Source: Endothia cerciana (taxonomy: Eukaryota; Ascomycota; Sordariomycetes; Diaporthales; Cryphonectriaceae). Taken from it: a stretch of 64,000 bases of DNA. The stretch lies in NCBI GenBank assembly GCA_026119935.1, contig JALRMH010000016.1, positions 434,001 through 498,000 on the forward strand. The letters run 5' to 3'. Numbering within the stretch: position 1 is the first letter of the stretch; each line of letters opens with the position of its first letter. The position numbers were made by a program, and so were the translations under genes. This document shows, one piece after another, positions 1 through 11,058 of the stretch. The notes under the pieces are model-generated. The model was not told where the DNA came from. It searched no databases and worked only from the letters and a program-made list of their open reading frames with translations.

Positions 1-1088
1 CCATGGCGGCACAGAGTGCTGGCCTTGCTGCCCATACCATGCCTCCTCCTGCGAACCAATGGTCAGTATCCTCCCGAGAGGTCGTTCGTCTCAGATTCAG
101 AGGTTCTTACCACAATCTCCCAGCACAGCAGCTCAACTTCCAGGGACTTCAGCTGCTTGGTATGAGCGACCGCGACACAATCGGTAAATACGTCCTGCTC
201 ATCCTCGGCATCCCCATCCTGAAGCCTGCGCTTCTTGGACCTTCCCTGCGACGCCATGCGAGGGTTCTCAATCAGGTCGTCCATGTCCAGGATGGCTGCG
301 TACAAGGCCCGAACGGCCTGCAGGATGCGCGGGTGACCGTCGGGCAGGTCGTCGATTGGGGCCGGCCGCTTCTCGTTCTTCATGCGGGCGTAGGCAGTCT
401 TGCAATTCTTGTACTGGTCGTAGTTGTCGATGATGCCACGCCAGTCCTGCCCGTCGAACTCCATGATCCGCGCGACTTCAGCATCATAGTCGACGGCGCT
501 GGGCTCCCGGGGGACCGGGCGGTTGCTCAACGCTGAAGCAAGGTACATGTGGCCCGTCGAGGGCTGAATATAGACGTGCTGCTCGGGGCCCCCGTAGGCA
601 GCCAACCGAGATAGCAACGGAGAGTTGCTGGAGCCCAGGTACTGCTGGTCCCAATTCAAAGTGCGCTGCGTTAACGAGTGTATAGCTCGCACGCCGAATG
701 GTTCATGGACTTCCCGCACGTACACCATGTATCGCTCGGGCCCGGTGGCCAACATCCAGGTGGCAACAGCACGGTAAGCCCTTGGGCCATCCCACATGTG
801 CAGGTGCCGCAGGGTGGTGTGTATCGTGAAGTCCATGAGGGGGTCGATGCGATCGACGACGGGGAATAGGGCGCAGAGGTCCTCTGTTGTGATCACTGCG
901 TGTCAGGCACGTGCTCGATTCCGCGGTACTAGATTGATACGGAGTCGTGATAACTTACGGATCCTGTGTATGGTGATGAGCTGCTCGATAGGATCTCCGC
1001 CGGGAGCAAGGGCGGCTTCCACAGCGTCCACGGCTGAGGACCACCAGACGGCCCCTCGAGAGTTGCTGGTCATATAGCGAGACTGCAT
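1..1088 (-). CDS. Unknown fungal protein, 3' part cut by window edge
   Basis: I do not recognise this protein. Three exons can be built. Exon 1 is 1088-959 and begins with an ATG (MQSRYMTS). A GTAAGT...CAG intron covers 958-896. Exon 2 is 895-111. A second GTAAGA...CAG intron at 110-49 restores an open frame that runs off the left edge at base 1. Without this last intron the frame would stop at 63, but the donor, the CTGAC branch-like site and the acceptor are all good, so I prefer continuation. The visible part is about 320 residues. It is soluble, has no signal peptide, and carries a basic KKRR patch followed by an acidic stretch near residue 265, which would suit a nuclear protein. Confidence is good that it is a gene; its function is unknown. 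Confidence 0.7.
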
Positions 1089-2843
1089 GGCTCTGTATGT
1101 CTACTCGTAAGAATGGTTGATATCAGTTTACCATACAACGCTGGGGCATGAAGAAAGGTCACCGCTACATGCGATTCACGCGTCGAATTTGGCTGTGTTG
1201 AGCGATGCGGTGCAGGAACTTGATGTTGGGGAGCAATGCAGGGCAGTGATGGATAATTATCATGAATATTAGTGATACATCACACTCGGGGGGGAGGACT
1301 GACGTGTGTGAGGCAAAGTATCTTCTCGACAGCTTCAGGTACCTTATAGTACTCTCTAGTGTTGAGGTTACCAGAGGAAACAAGGAGCCTTCTGGACCAA
1401 AGCTGCAGAGTAACGAAGTGCGCAAAAGGCAATGAGGTCTGCTCAGTATGGTGGTCAGAGTTGAGTAGAGACGGCGGCGTTGAGAACAGCGATATAACAA
1501 TCAACGCTGGCTGGATGGGGCTCCGAGTATGACGGCAGATTTGAGTTGACTGGCTTTGGTGGAAAGGGGAAGGAAAGCTCGTAGGTGCGTTTGAGATGGT
1601 GCTTTTTAAAGACGCCACGGTCGATGCTGTTAACAGTTGCGAGCTTGGGCTAATGAAGTTTTGCGCGTCTGGTAAATTGTCACCTGCATAATAGCATGTG
1701 ATGGAATTTTAGTAGTGACTTATTAAGTGAATTGTCTGATATTTCAGGATAGCGTCAATACCAGACAATGGCCGAACAACGGTTCCACAGAACGCGCAGT
1801 AAGTCACAACATGTGGACGGTCTAATGAATTCAGAAGCTGAATAATTCATCGGCCGTGATTCTGATCGATAAGCAGCTCGGTAGAGTATCATTGGCTTGC
1901 TGTGACGGCAAGGCAGTTGTGAAGACGGTTGCTACGTGGGAATTGTTGTCGAGAAGCGCGTCGAAATGCGCCGCTGGGGGTGCAGTGACTGACTGGCTAC
2001 CCATTTGTTGGCTCCAGCAGTGACTGTCTCATCCATGGAGACAAAAGTCGGTGATTCTATAGGCACCAGAGAGTCTGTGATCGCCTAGCCTGACGCTTTG
2101 TACTCGACGGCGCCCATACACAGCCATCCTGGTCATGCATTTCTGCGTAGTAATTACCTGAAATGCCTCAAGACGGATGTAGAACACCTAGGTGGACCTC
2201 TTCTATGCTATTGAATTGCCCCAAGCTCAACAACCGACCGCCGTTTTGGCTTGTACTATTCAGGAAGGAGAGTGCTTCTAACCCATCAACATTATCCTCG
2301 GGCTGGATGGGAAACGCACAAGGGTCGTAGACAAGTGGCGGATGCCGCTCCCTCGTTCCCATGGTAGGCTACCACTGGGCGGCAGGTGATAGGGTTTTGC
2401 ACACTACCTTGACTCAGTCACCCACCTCACGGACCGGGGCCAGAGTGACCGAGAATGCCACATCGCCAAGCGCCTTTTCGTTGCTACGTAGAGAGCCAAA
2501 GGGAGGGGTGACTGCATGTCTCGGGTGCCCCTGTCCAAAACAGCACCGGCGAGTCACAGGAGGTAGGGACGGGCGCGTAACAAAGAGGCATAACGACAAG
2601 ACAGAACATGGACCATCGAGCAGCTGCAGTCCCCGCTCAGGCGGTCAACATAGTCCCGCATGGGCCACCGCACACAGGGCGGCCACGCGCTCCAAGGCTT
2701 GCAGGTAGATGCCGATCTATTCACTGTATATACAGTCCAATTTTTGTTGAAAGCCCAAACGTGGTTGTGACATGGGTCATTATCATTATAATTAATTTCG
2801 AGGACCCAGATGGGGCCTGGCCGGTCTTCCCTCGCCGCCGGAT
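1089..2843. other. Gene-free interval
   Basis: Only short overlapping open frames with no recognisable protein are present between the left-edge gene and the acid phosphatase. It must hold the promoter of the left-edge gene and the 3' flank of the phosphatase. I see no repeat or RNA gene. Confidence 0.5.
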
Positions 2844-3909
2844 TCATCCTTCCAGCACCACGGCAATAGACGTCGCGTCGACATCGTTCTTGCCAAGACT
2901 GCCCAGGTTCCAGTTGTCCTCGGCCGTCTTGGAGAGGCTGTAGTGGCTGAGCTCGGTCGAGTTGGTCGTGCCCACGAGGCTGTCCGGAATGGCGCTCCCC
3001 AGGAGGACAGCCATGACCCTGTTCTCGAGCAGGTAGTTCTCGCACTCATCCCAGGTGAGGATGACGAGCGTCTTGTCGATGTTGAAGTTCGGGTTGTCCA
3101 GAAGGGGCACAAGGAAGTCCCTTGCCCACTGTCCCGCAACCGTGATGGAGCTGTCGTGGCCGTTGTCCGCTAGAGGTGTGCGTGTCAGCGTCTATAGCCC
3201 CCCATGGTGGGCCGGAGGACTCACTCATGTTTGGCGTGATCCACATCCACTGGGGCAGGGTGTTGCTCTCCAGCTCCTCGTAGAACACTGTGATGTTCTT
3301 TGCCTTGGCCAGCCTGTTCACGTCTCCCGTAGCTGAGTTGTACGACATCATGGGGCTGCTCAGATGTTTAGCACCACAGCCGTTCCAGGATTGGGGCGGT
3401 CCCGTCGGGCGCGGGGGGGGGGTGATGGGGGTTACTTACTTGTGCTTTCGCACGTACATGTTCGCCCCCGTCTCCTGGTTGACCCAATCGCTCTCGAATC
3501 CCGAGAAGGGCATGTCCTCCCCGTATATGCTCCAGCTCACGTTACCGGCCTCGAGCAGGTCGATCATGCTCTCCACGCTCTCCTCGACCTGCACAAAGTT
3601 GTCTAGCCACACGCCGTTGGTGTCCGCGCCCAGGGCAGCCACGTAGTTGGGCTGCGAGGGGTGCGTGACGGACCAGTAGTTGTCGAGCGTGATCCCCAGC
3701 GAGGCAAGATACTGTATGTTGGGGTCGCCGGCGGCTATGTCGTAGTCCTGGTTCTCCAGGAAGATCTGCACGTAGCGGTCGAATGCCTGGCCCTGGACGT
3801 CGCTGGTCGGGTGGAGGGTGAGGGCTGTTGCCTGTGCCGCGTAGACGGCGGATGATGCGGTTGATGTGTACATGTTGGACGCCGCCGGCGTCGATTCTGA
3901 CTGACCCAT
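2844..3909 (-). CDS. Acid phosphatase of the phosphoesterase family (PF04185)
   Basis: The three exons (3909-3440, 3355-3225, 3169-2844) join in phase through a GTAAGT...CAG and a GTGAGT...TAG intron and give 308 aa. The product matches the fungal phosphate-repressible acid phosphatase group. Visible landmarks are the FDRYVQIFLENQDYD metal-site region near residue 43, the VTHPSQPNYVA segment near residue 80, the GHDSS segment at the start of exon 3 and the TWDE segment (HxLTxDE-like) around residue 240. Family members are normally secreted monomeric phosphatases that release phosphate from monoesters. Here the N-terminus (MGQSESTP) has no hydrophobic signal peptide, and an in-frame TGA lies 48 bases upstream, so either a signal-peptide exon is missed or the protein has lost its export signal. 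It is divergently transcribed from the METTL16 gene. Confidence 0.85.
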
Positions 3910-4655
3910 GGTGACTGGTGAGCTGGCGCTGGGCTGAGGTGGCCTTCCCTGTCAGGGTCTTCGCAGATTCTGGGGATGGCTGAGGTGGGCCAGGGACGGT
4001 TTTATCCATCGCCGTCAAGATCTTATACAAGGAATCCCCTCTGGCCATGTGCCACCAGAACTGGATGCCTCCCGGCTCCACGTGGGACGAACAGCTTCAC
4101 ATGTCGGTTGGTGAGGCCCAAGGCGGCCAGCCCAATGAGGGGCCTGGTGATGGAGATCAGCCGTGCTGCAGCAGGGGTCGGCGTCGATAGCGGCGATGCA
4201 TGCAGGTGGACGGCAGGGGGCGACGCGCTCTGTTTGGGAAGGACGGCTTTCGGCCGAAATTGCGATCCACCCCCCATATCCTCGCGCTGGCCGGCCTGCC
4301 TCATTCATGGTGCCGAAAGTTTCTGAGAGTATGGGAGGGGGTGGTCAAGTGTTGTTGCTGTTGTTGGGTCCCGGGAGCTGTTCAGAGCGTTGAAGGTGGC
4401 TGGAGAGATGTCCGCGCTCCAAAATATCTTCAGCGGGAGGGGCGAGGGGATCTAGAGATTACGGGGACAACGATGCACGTGGGGGATCGCTGGAGGAGGT
4501 AAAAATCGGCTAAACCCAGAGGCGACGGCAAGTGGCTTTTCAGGCAGGGATCCCCCCGGAGGTGATGCTGGGCCCAGGAACCAGGCACGCCTCGAGGGTC
4601 GCATCGTCGTGGACATCAATCAGCTTTCGACCACACACTCGTTCAGCCCACCATC
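3910..4655. other. Divergent intergenic region, phosphatase / METTL16
   Basis: About 750 bases lie between two divergent start codons and should hold both promoters. No convincing signal-peptide exon for the phosphatase was found in either of the other frames here. Confidence 0.5.
4021..4027 (-). promoter_or_regulatory. Candidate TATA box for the acid phosphatase
   Basis: TATAAGA on the minus strand, about 112 bases before the ATG at 3909. If used, transcription would start near 3990-4000, leaving little room for an upstream exon. Confidence 0.35.
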
Positions 4656-6168
4656 ATGACCTCCTCCTCCTCTGGAGGGGACTTTTATTTCCGGAACTTG
4701 TACGCTAGGGAGCCCGACTTCCGACACCTCGCACGACAAGATGCTGACTTTCGTGCCGCGTGAGTGCTGGTGGTCTCGCCATGTGTTTTATACGACCTGA
4801 CGACCGACGGCACTGACGATTGTGATAGGCTCAAGCCGAACGACCAGCTGGACTTCACAGACCCGGCGGCCGTCAAGCAGCTCACCAAGACGCTGCTCAA
4901 GGTCGACTTCGGCCTGAGGCTCGAGCTGCCTGACGACAGACTGTGCCCGCCCGTCGGTGACAAACTACCCGGACGCGACCGGCACTGCCGTGTTGACGTG
5001 CTCAGGCTGATGAGCGGTACAGGTTCCAAACAGGCACAACTACATCCTGTGGCTCAAGCCCCTCCTGGACTCCAGCTCGTATAACGAGCCCGGGGGCAGG
5101 CTGAGCGGCCTTGACATCGGCACCGGCGCGAGCTGCATCTACCCCCTTCTAGGCTGTGCACAGCGGCCGTGGTCCTTCATCGCCACCGGTGAGCCCTCTC
5201 ACGCCCAGTCCCGCCGGGGCATCACCCCACTAACGCACACCCTCTCTTCAGACATCGATCCGGACAACCTCAGACACGCCAGCAACAATGTCGCCCTCAA
5301 CAGCCTCCAGGACCGCATCAGGGTGCTCCCCCGAGAGCCTACGGAACCGCTCATCCCCCTGGACGAGCTCAGCCTCGACCGCATGGACTTCGTCATGACC
5401 AACCCGCCCTTCTACCAGTCGGAGGCGGAGATGCTCAAGTCCGCGGCCAAGAAGTCCCGGCCCCCCCACTCGGCCTGCACCGGGGCGCCCGTCGAGATGG
5501 TCTGCGACGGCGGGGAGGTGGCGTTCGTGAGCCGCATCCTGGATGAGTCCCTGCTCCTCAGGGAGAAGGTCCAGTGGTACACCGCCATGTTCGGGATGGT
5601 GTCGAGCCTGGAGGCGATGGTGGGGAAGGTGCGGGAGAGGGGCATCGACAACTATGCGGTTACAGAGTTCCTGCAGGGGAACAAGACGAGGCGCTGGGCC
5701 CTGGCGTGGAGCTTTGGGCCGATGAGGCCCAGCCAGGAGGCAGGCAGGGGCATGAAGGCGACACCGTGGAGAAAGATCCTGCCGGCGATCGTCGAGGCGG
5801 AGATCACCAGGTTCCCGGCGAGCGACGGCGTGGGCGCAAAGGGGGGTGCACTGGCTGCGCTTATGGGAGGGCTGGACCTGATATCGTGGGAATGGGACAG
5901 GGAGCTGTTAAGAGGCAACGGGCGGGCGAGGGAGAACGTATGGAGCAGGGCGTGGCGGAGGAAGAGGAAACGCGAAGAGGCGGAGGGCGCCTCATCCACG
6001 GCGGCGGCCAAAAAGGCAGAACCGAGTGAGGCTTGTGTCTTTGGCTTCTCTGTCTCCATCACCGTCGAGATGCCGGACGCCGTCCTCGAATGTCGCTGGC
6101 GGGAGGGCCACGACGAGTCCATCTTCACCAGTCTCTGTGGGTTCGTCAAGACCCGGCTGAAAGGCTGA
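4656..6168 (+). CDS. METTL16: METTL16/RlmF-type RNA N6-adenosine methyltransferase
   Basis: The four exons (4656-4759, 4829-4952, 5023-5188, 5252-6168) join in phase to give 436 aa. The protein has the class I SAM-binding motif LDIGTGASCIY from residue 106, the acidic loop DIDPDN, and the catalytic NPPF motif at residues 182-185 typical of adenine-N6 methyltransferases. The N-terminal RNA-binding part carries the RLCPPVPNR signature of the METTL16/YbiN (DUF890) family. In animals and fission yeast this enzyme methylates the adenosine of the U6 snRNA ACAGA box, so a nuclear role in splicing is expected. The C-terminus has a basic RKRKREE stretch. The vertebrate-type C-terminal VCR region is not evident, which fits shorter fungal homologues. 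Confidence 0.9.
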
Positions 6169-6434
6169 ACGCCGAAGCAGATACAATCTCAAGATCCTCT
6201 TAAAACTTTTGAACCTCCCCCTGTAGAACCCCCTACAGAGCCCGCTCGACTATCCTGTGATCCATCCTCGACGGTTCATCACCCATCCCACCCCAGGGGT
6301 CTGTAACCCCAACCCCAACCCTCGCCCGCGCCCTGTCCGGCAGCCCTTCCACAGCCACCAGCGCAGGTGCATCACCTCTCACCCTCGCCCTCCTCCAACC
6401 CCCGAGCACACCCCAGAGCAGTTCAGCAGACAAC
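6169..6434. other. METTL16-XAP5 spacer and 5' leader
   Basis: A pyrimidine-rich spacer with CCCCAACCCCAACC-like tracts just before the XAP5 start codon. It is likely the 5' UTR and promoter. Confidence 0.4.
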
Positions 6435-7725
6435 ATGTCCGACACCTCACCCGCCCAGCAGCAGTCCCGCTTCAAGGCGCCCTCGAATCTGACCGCCTCC
6501 GAGCGCCTCTCCACGAACACAGTCGGCCTCGTCGCGCTCTCCGACTTCCGCAAGCGGCGCGCCGAGGTCCTCGAGCAGCAGGAGCGCGAGGCCCGGGAGG
6601 CCCTACACTCGTCCGGCGCCACAACACCCGCGGGACGGTCACGCAGCGGCACGCCGAGCGCGAGCGATGGCGGCGGACGGCAGAGGGCCGTGAAGAAGGC
6701 GAAGAAGGGGGCCAAGGCGGGGAAGAGGGCGCTCGTGTCGTTTGGGGACGACGACGAGGAAGATGGGGAGGGGGGGGCCGGGGTCGCGACGCCGGTGGTG
6801 AGGTCGAAGCCCAAGAGGAGGAAGGAGGAGGACATGGGCGAGGCGGAGGGGGAGGACAGCGCGGAACCCAGCGCCGACAGCGACGCGGGCGGCAGGGGTG
6901 GTGGCGGCAGGAAGACGGCCAAGATCACGGCCAACGCCTCCGTGGGCGTCGTCCCGCGCGCGCTGACAAAGGCCGCGCTGCGGCGCGAGGCTGCGGAGCG
7001 GGAGGCGCTGCGCAAGGAGTTCCTCGTGCTGCAGGAGGCGGTCAAGAACACCGACATCGCAATCCCGTTCGTGTTCTATGACGGCACCAACACGCCCGGC
7101 AGCACGGTCCGCGTGCGCAAGGGCGAGTTCGTGTGGGTGTTCCTGGACAAGAGCCGTAAGGTTGCTGCGGAGCTGGGTGTCGGCGGCGAGAAGAACGCGA
7201 ACGTGAGGAGGGAGTGGGCGCGCGTGGGTGTGGACGACTTGATGTTGGTCAGAGGGACGATGATCATACCACATGTGAGCTGCCCGATGGTCGTATGGCG
7301 ACAGACTGGATTGCGTGGTGGTGTGTATTTCTAATTGCTAACTTGACGTGCCTATCTAGCATTACGAGTTCTATTTCTTCATCATGAACAAGACTGTCGG
7401 CCCGAACAACATCAGGCTGTTCAACTACAGCGCCGAGGCCCCGACTCGGGAGAGGCTCCCGAATGGTGATCCTGACGACACTCCTCCTCCGGTGAACCCG
7501 CTCTCCACGGCCAAGGGCGGCATCAACAAGACCGTGGTGGATATAAACACCCTTGAAGGTGCGGACGAGGATCCGACCTTCACCAAGGTCGTCGATCGGC
7601 GGTGGTACGAGCGCAATAAGCACATATACCCTGCCAGCGTGTGGCAGGAATTCGATCCAGAGAAGGACTATACGAGCGAGATCCGGAGGGATACCGGCGG
7701 GAACACTTTCTTCTTTTCGAGGTGA
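6435..7725 (+). CDS. xap5: FAM50/XAP5 family nuclear protein
   Basis: The two exons (6435-7274 and 7360-7725, GTGAGC...TAG with a GCTAAC branch site) give 401 aa. The C-terminal half contains the very conserved XAP5 core: IPFVFYDGTNTPG near residue 214, the FVWVFLDKSRK segment, and PHHYEFYFFIMNK, which spans the exon junction. The N-terminal half is low-complexity, with GDDDEEDGEGG acidic and KKAKKGAKAGKR basic blocks, as in plant XCT and human FAM50A. The family is nuclear and linked to spliceosome function and chromatin/transcription in plants and fission yeast (Xap5). A run of nine G in the acidic region is in frame, so G tracts in this sequence are not generally miscalled. Confidence 0.92.
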
Positions 7726-7833
7726 TCCCGTCTCGATGTGTTGGTCCGAAGATACCGCGAAACGGCGTGGAAACGTTTGTGGTAGCTCTAGGGACGTTTG
7801 GAAAACATTGAAGCCGATCTGCCTCGAGTGCTT

Positions 7834-8256
7834 TCAGCCGGCCCATGACCACGTCAGGTAGACGAGGTAGGCTAGGCCGACGAGCGTCCAGCCGGGCCAG
7901 AAGACCACCAGGCAGAAGCCGTTCCCGCAGCCCAGGATGAGCACGAAGAATTCGAACTCCAGTTTCCTGCGCAGCCGGCGGCCCGCCTTTGAGTCCCACG
8001 CGGACCAAGCAAGCTTGTAAAGTGCAGCCGCGACCGCGATGGCGAGGTCTCTGGTGACAAGAAAGGTCTGCAGCGCGGCGACATTGCAGCCGAAGAGCAG
8101 GTATGTCAGAGCGAGACGGTTGATCTGGAAGAACTGCCGGGCGTAGTCGAAGAAGACTGGTCTGAGAGCGTTCGAACCGGAGAAAGCGGGGCCGAGTTTG
8201 ATTGCATATCTTCGTACGAGGTGGGACTGTTCGCGCATGCTCATAGAGGACTCCAT
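7834..8256 (-). CDS. Small multi-pass membrane protein, unknown function
   Basis: From the first in-frame ATG (8256) the product is 140 aa. The N-terminal 45 residues are soluble (MESSMSMREQ). Then come about three hydrophobic segments: LALTYLLFGCNVAALQTF, FEFFVLILGCGNGFCLVVF and WTLVGLAYLVYL. The frame stays open upstream to about 8517 without an ATG, through a poly-threonine stretch, so an unseen upstream exon could extend the protein. It ends 108 bases from the convergent XAP5 stop. I do not recognise the family. Confidence 0.55.
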   Translation of the reverse strand: MESSMSMREQSHLVRRYAIKLGPAFSGSNALRPVFFDYARQFFQINRLALTYLLFGCNVAALQTFLVTRDLAIAVAAALYKLAWSAWDSKAGRRLRRKLEFEFFVLILGCGNGFCLVVFWPGWTLVGLAYLVYLTWSWAG

Positions 8257-8268
8257 GCTGGATTGACT

Positions 8269-8298
8269 GGTGGTGGTGGTGGTGGTGGTGGTGGTGGT
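8269..8298. repeat. (GGT)10 trinucleotide microsatellite
   Basis: Ten perfect GGT units lie just upstream of the start of the membrane-protein gene. On the minus strand they would read as poly-Thr if translated, otherwise as a 5' UTR (ACC)n tract. Confidence 0.95.
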
Positions 8299-11058
8299 TG
8301 AGGCTGTAAGGAGTGCCGTCTTGGGTTGTGCCGTCCTTTGACGAGACGGGGTTGCTCTCGAGCGAAGAGATTTATCAAGTTTGGCCGCTGAATTTAGAAC
8401 CTCTCGTAGGGTCTGATAGCGGAAGCGGGATGTTACTATGGTGATCTCGCTTCGCGAAGGTATAGGAGATGAGGACTGGCGTACTATATTATCGTATATC
8501 GGGGGATGTGACGACAACTAGACGCAAGAGATGACCAGCTCCCGGATCACGGAAACCATCCGTACATATGCGGCGGACCAGCCCATGCTGCCTCGAAAGC
8601 TGCCCTGGTTTGAGGACGACCAGACCTCGAACCGTAAACGCAAGTAATGGTTCGCGAAGACGTTCGAAACCGTACTCGCCGGCCAACTGCGTCTACTATG
8701 GTATGAGATGCCCCCACCTCTAGTCCTGGGGGTGGAGACTCTTCGGCCTGCAACCCCATAAGCACGCGCGCGATGGAAGCCTCGAGAAATCTCGCCAAAC
8801 GAGGGCTCCACGTGGGGCTGTCCGCAGGCCTGGACCGATGACATGCGCCGGGCGAGATCCTGGGCTTCTTCCTACATGGTGGGGGGGAGCCGGGGCTTTG
8901 TTGATCTCGAGATCTCGATCCCCATCGTGTCTACTGTTCACAGACAATCCTGCAGTCCCCACGCCGCCCCGTCGCTGTCGTTGGCTTGCCACGGAGGATT
9001 GTCCATGTCACTCACGGATCCGTAGGCGGCAGCGGCGGGTCGGGACCTCAACCAGAGACGTGTGGCGGGCATGCCGATCTGTCTAATTTCCTTGACCTTG
9101 GTGTCTTTATCACGTACACGAGTCGGCTGCCCGAGCCGATTGTCCTCCTCCTCCCCCTCTTGCGACCGCAAACGGCGGCTCGGTGCAAAACAACTCCCCG
9201 CCATCTGCCGCGACTTGTCGTCCCCGCCCCTCCCAGCCCGGGAAGAGCCTCTAAAGAGCCTCTCAAGACAGCGCAGGACCCGTGTGTCCCGACCGTGTTA
9301 TACCATTGGCCAGTCTTCGGCGGGTTGGCGGGTGTCCCTCGGCACACGGCTTTGGGAGCTCCAACGTGCGCCCCTCGGCCGGGTGATTGGTCTCTGCGTG
9401 GTGGGGAGTGGGAGTTGTAGATTGCTTTCGAGGCGGCACAGGCCGTAGTCCGCTGCTTGCACCCCCATACTGTGGGCCAGCCGCGTGGACGACGAGGCGC
9501 GCAGCCTTGTGTCTGCCATTCTTGCCTCTCGAGCTGGGGCCACTGTCCATCCTGGCGCTCCGGTACCCCCCTCCCGCCCGCCCTGGCCACTTAAGTGGGT
9601 AATGAGATATGTGTATGTGTTGCCAGCAGCAGCCGTCAGGTCTGGCGTTCAGTGCTGGGATAGGATGGTTTCGAAAATGCCACATGAGGCAATCGTGCCA
9701 AAGACGAAGACCCTTGACACCAAGGCAGTAAGTAACTACAACAAAGATTTCTGATCCTCAGCCACGGCCTTTGCCCTTATCCTCCTCCCCCCCCCCCCCA
9801 AAACTCCGAAAGAAAAAAAAAGGAAAAAAAAAAAAGGAAAAAAAAGAAAGGCAGGCTGAAAGGCTTCGTCCTGAGCCCGGGGGTCACATTTCCAGGGTGT
9901 AAGGTGCAACAGCTCGGAGGGCGCGGGCTGTCTCTTGGACGATGTTCAGATTTCGAACAAAGATGACCACTCAACTGGGAACAGACAGCCTCCAGCCTGC
10001 CAATTCACAGCCCTGCTGTCATTGTCCCACCATGCTTCACCTAACATCTGCGTTCTTGGACGCCCTCCGCGCCTCCGGGCCTACGGGCGGGGAATGCCAC
10101 GCGACGGCCATTAAGTCAGATTGTTGCGGCCCGGGCACATGACTTCCATGATATGCAGGTAAGACTCAGACGGCGGAGAAATGACGGGTCGGTCTGTTCC
10201 ATTCCGGATGCCGCCTCCCAGGTACAATTCTCCATCTTGTGCGGCCATTCTAGCCAGCCGTGCACCCGAGCTCGTCAGGTGGATCGATATCCAGTTACGT
10301 GATCTGTCCTGGGCCGGCCGACCCTACAGCAGCAGTCTACTGTGCACTTCCATATATGCCGCAGGTCATTCCTGGTCAGCTGAAGCTGGTCACTTCTTCT
10401 GAGAGCTGCGACATGTCCTCGCCGCAGCCCCCATCCCGGAAGGAGACATGATTGCGACTGGACCAGACAATAATAGCGCAGAGTAGAGTCGCGACTTTTA
10501 GGCAGCTGCTAAGTGATGCCGGTTCATCCCTTGTTGCGGTGCGGTGATGCTCGGCTCGTCCCGCGAACCTGCTTGCTGAATATTTCCGTAACTGGCCCCC
10601 CTGTTCACAGCCACCAGCCAGCATGAGTGCTTCGGGACACATCAGTCTTGAATAATTATATCGTCGACAAGATCGGAGGATGTCCTGGCGCATCGAGTAG
10701 GCTGTTTGAAGCGATCTGGATTGTGGATTTGGGGTTGGAAGGGAGGGGAGGGGGGAGGGAGGGGAGGTTTTCGGGCCTGTGGCCGATCTCAGATATCCTG
10801 AGATGTAGCTGATTCATAATGAGGCGTGATCTCGACATCAGAAAGTGGGATTCGGGAGATGACGCAGCAGCAGAATATAGGATAAGAGGCATTTTCACTT
10901 TTAAAGATATAAGAACCTCCCGGATAGATCCCACGTTGGACAGCCCATGGTTCCCATTCCACCTTGTGTGTATATAACTGTATTTCATTACTTGACAGAC
11001 GCTCTCTGCTTCACTTTGGCCCTCAAAACGACCATGGCTGCTTCATACAAGCTGCCGC
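8299..11058. other. Gene-free interval of 2.7 kb
   Basis: Many short open frames but none with a recognisable domain or consistent codon pattern. It holds one homopolymer-rich tract (see 9787-9849) and purine-rich stretches near 10740. Confidence 0.5.
9787..9849. repeat. Homopolymer tract C13 followed by A-rich run
   Basis: Thirteen C are followed by about fifty bases of nearly pure A, broken by G and C. It is a low-complexity tract with no sign of a retroposed gene 3' end next to it. Confidence 0.8.

Noticed and set aside
63..110. Stop codon of the left-edge gene at 63
   Set aside because: It lies in a good GTAAGA...CAG intron whose removal keeps the frame open to the window edge, so the gene is treated as partial.
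5652..6149. Minus-strand open frames opposite METTL16 and XAP5
   Set aside because: They are mirror frames of GC-rich coding exons with high-confidence products on the plus strand.
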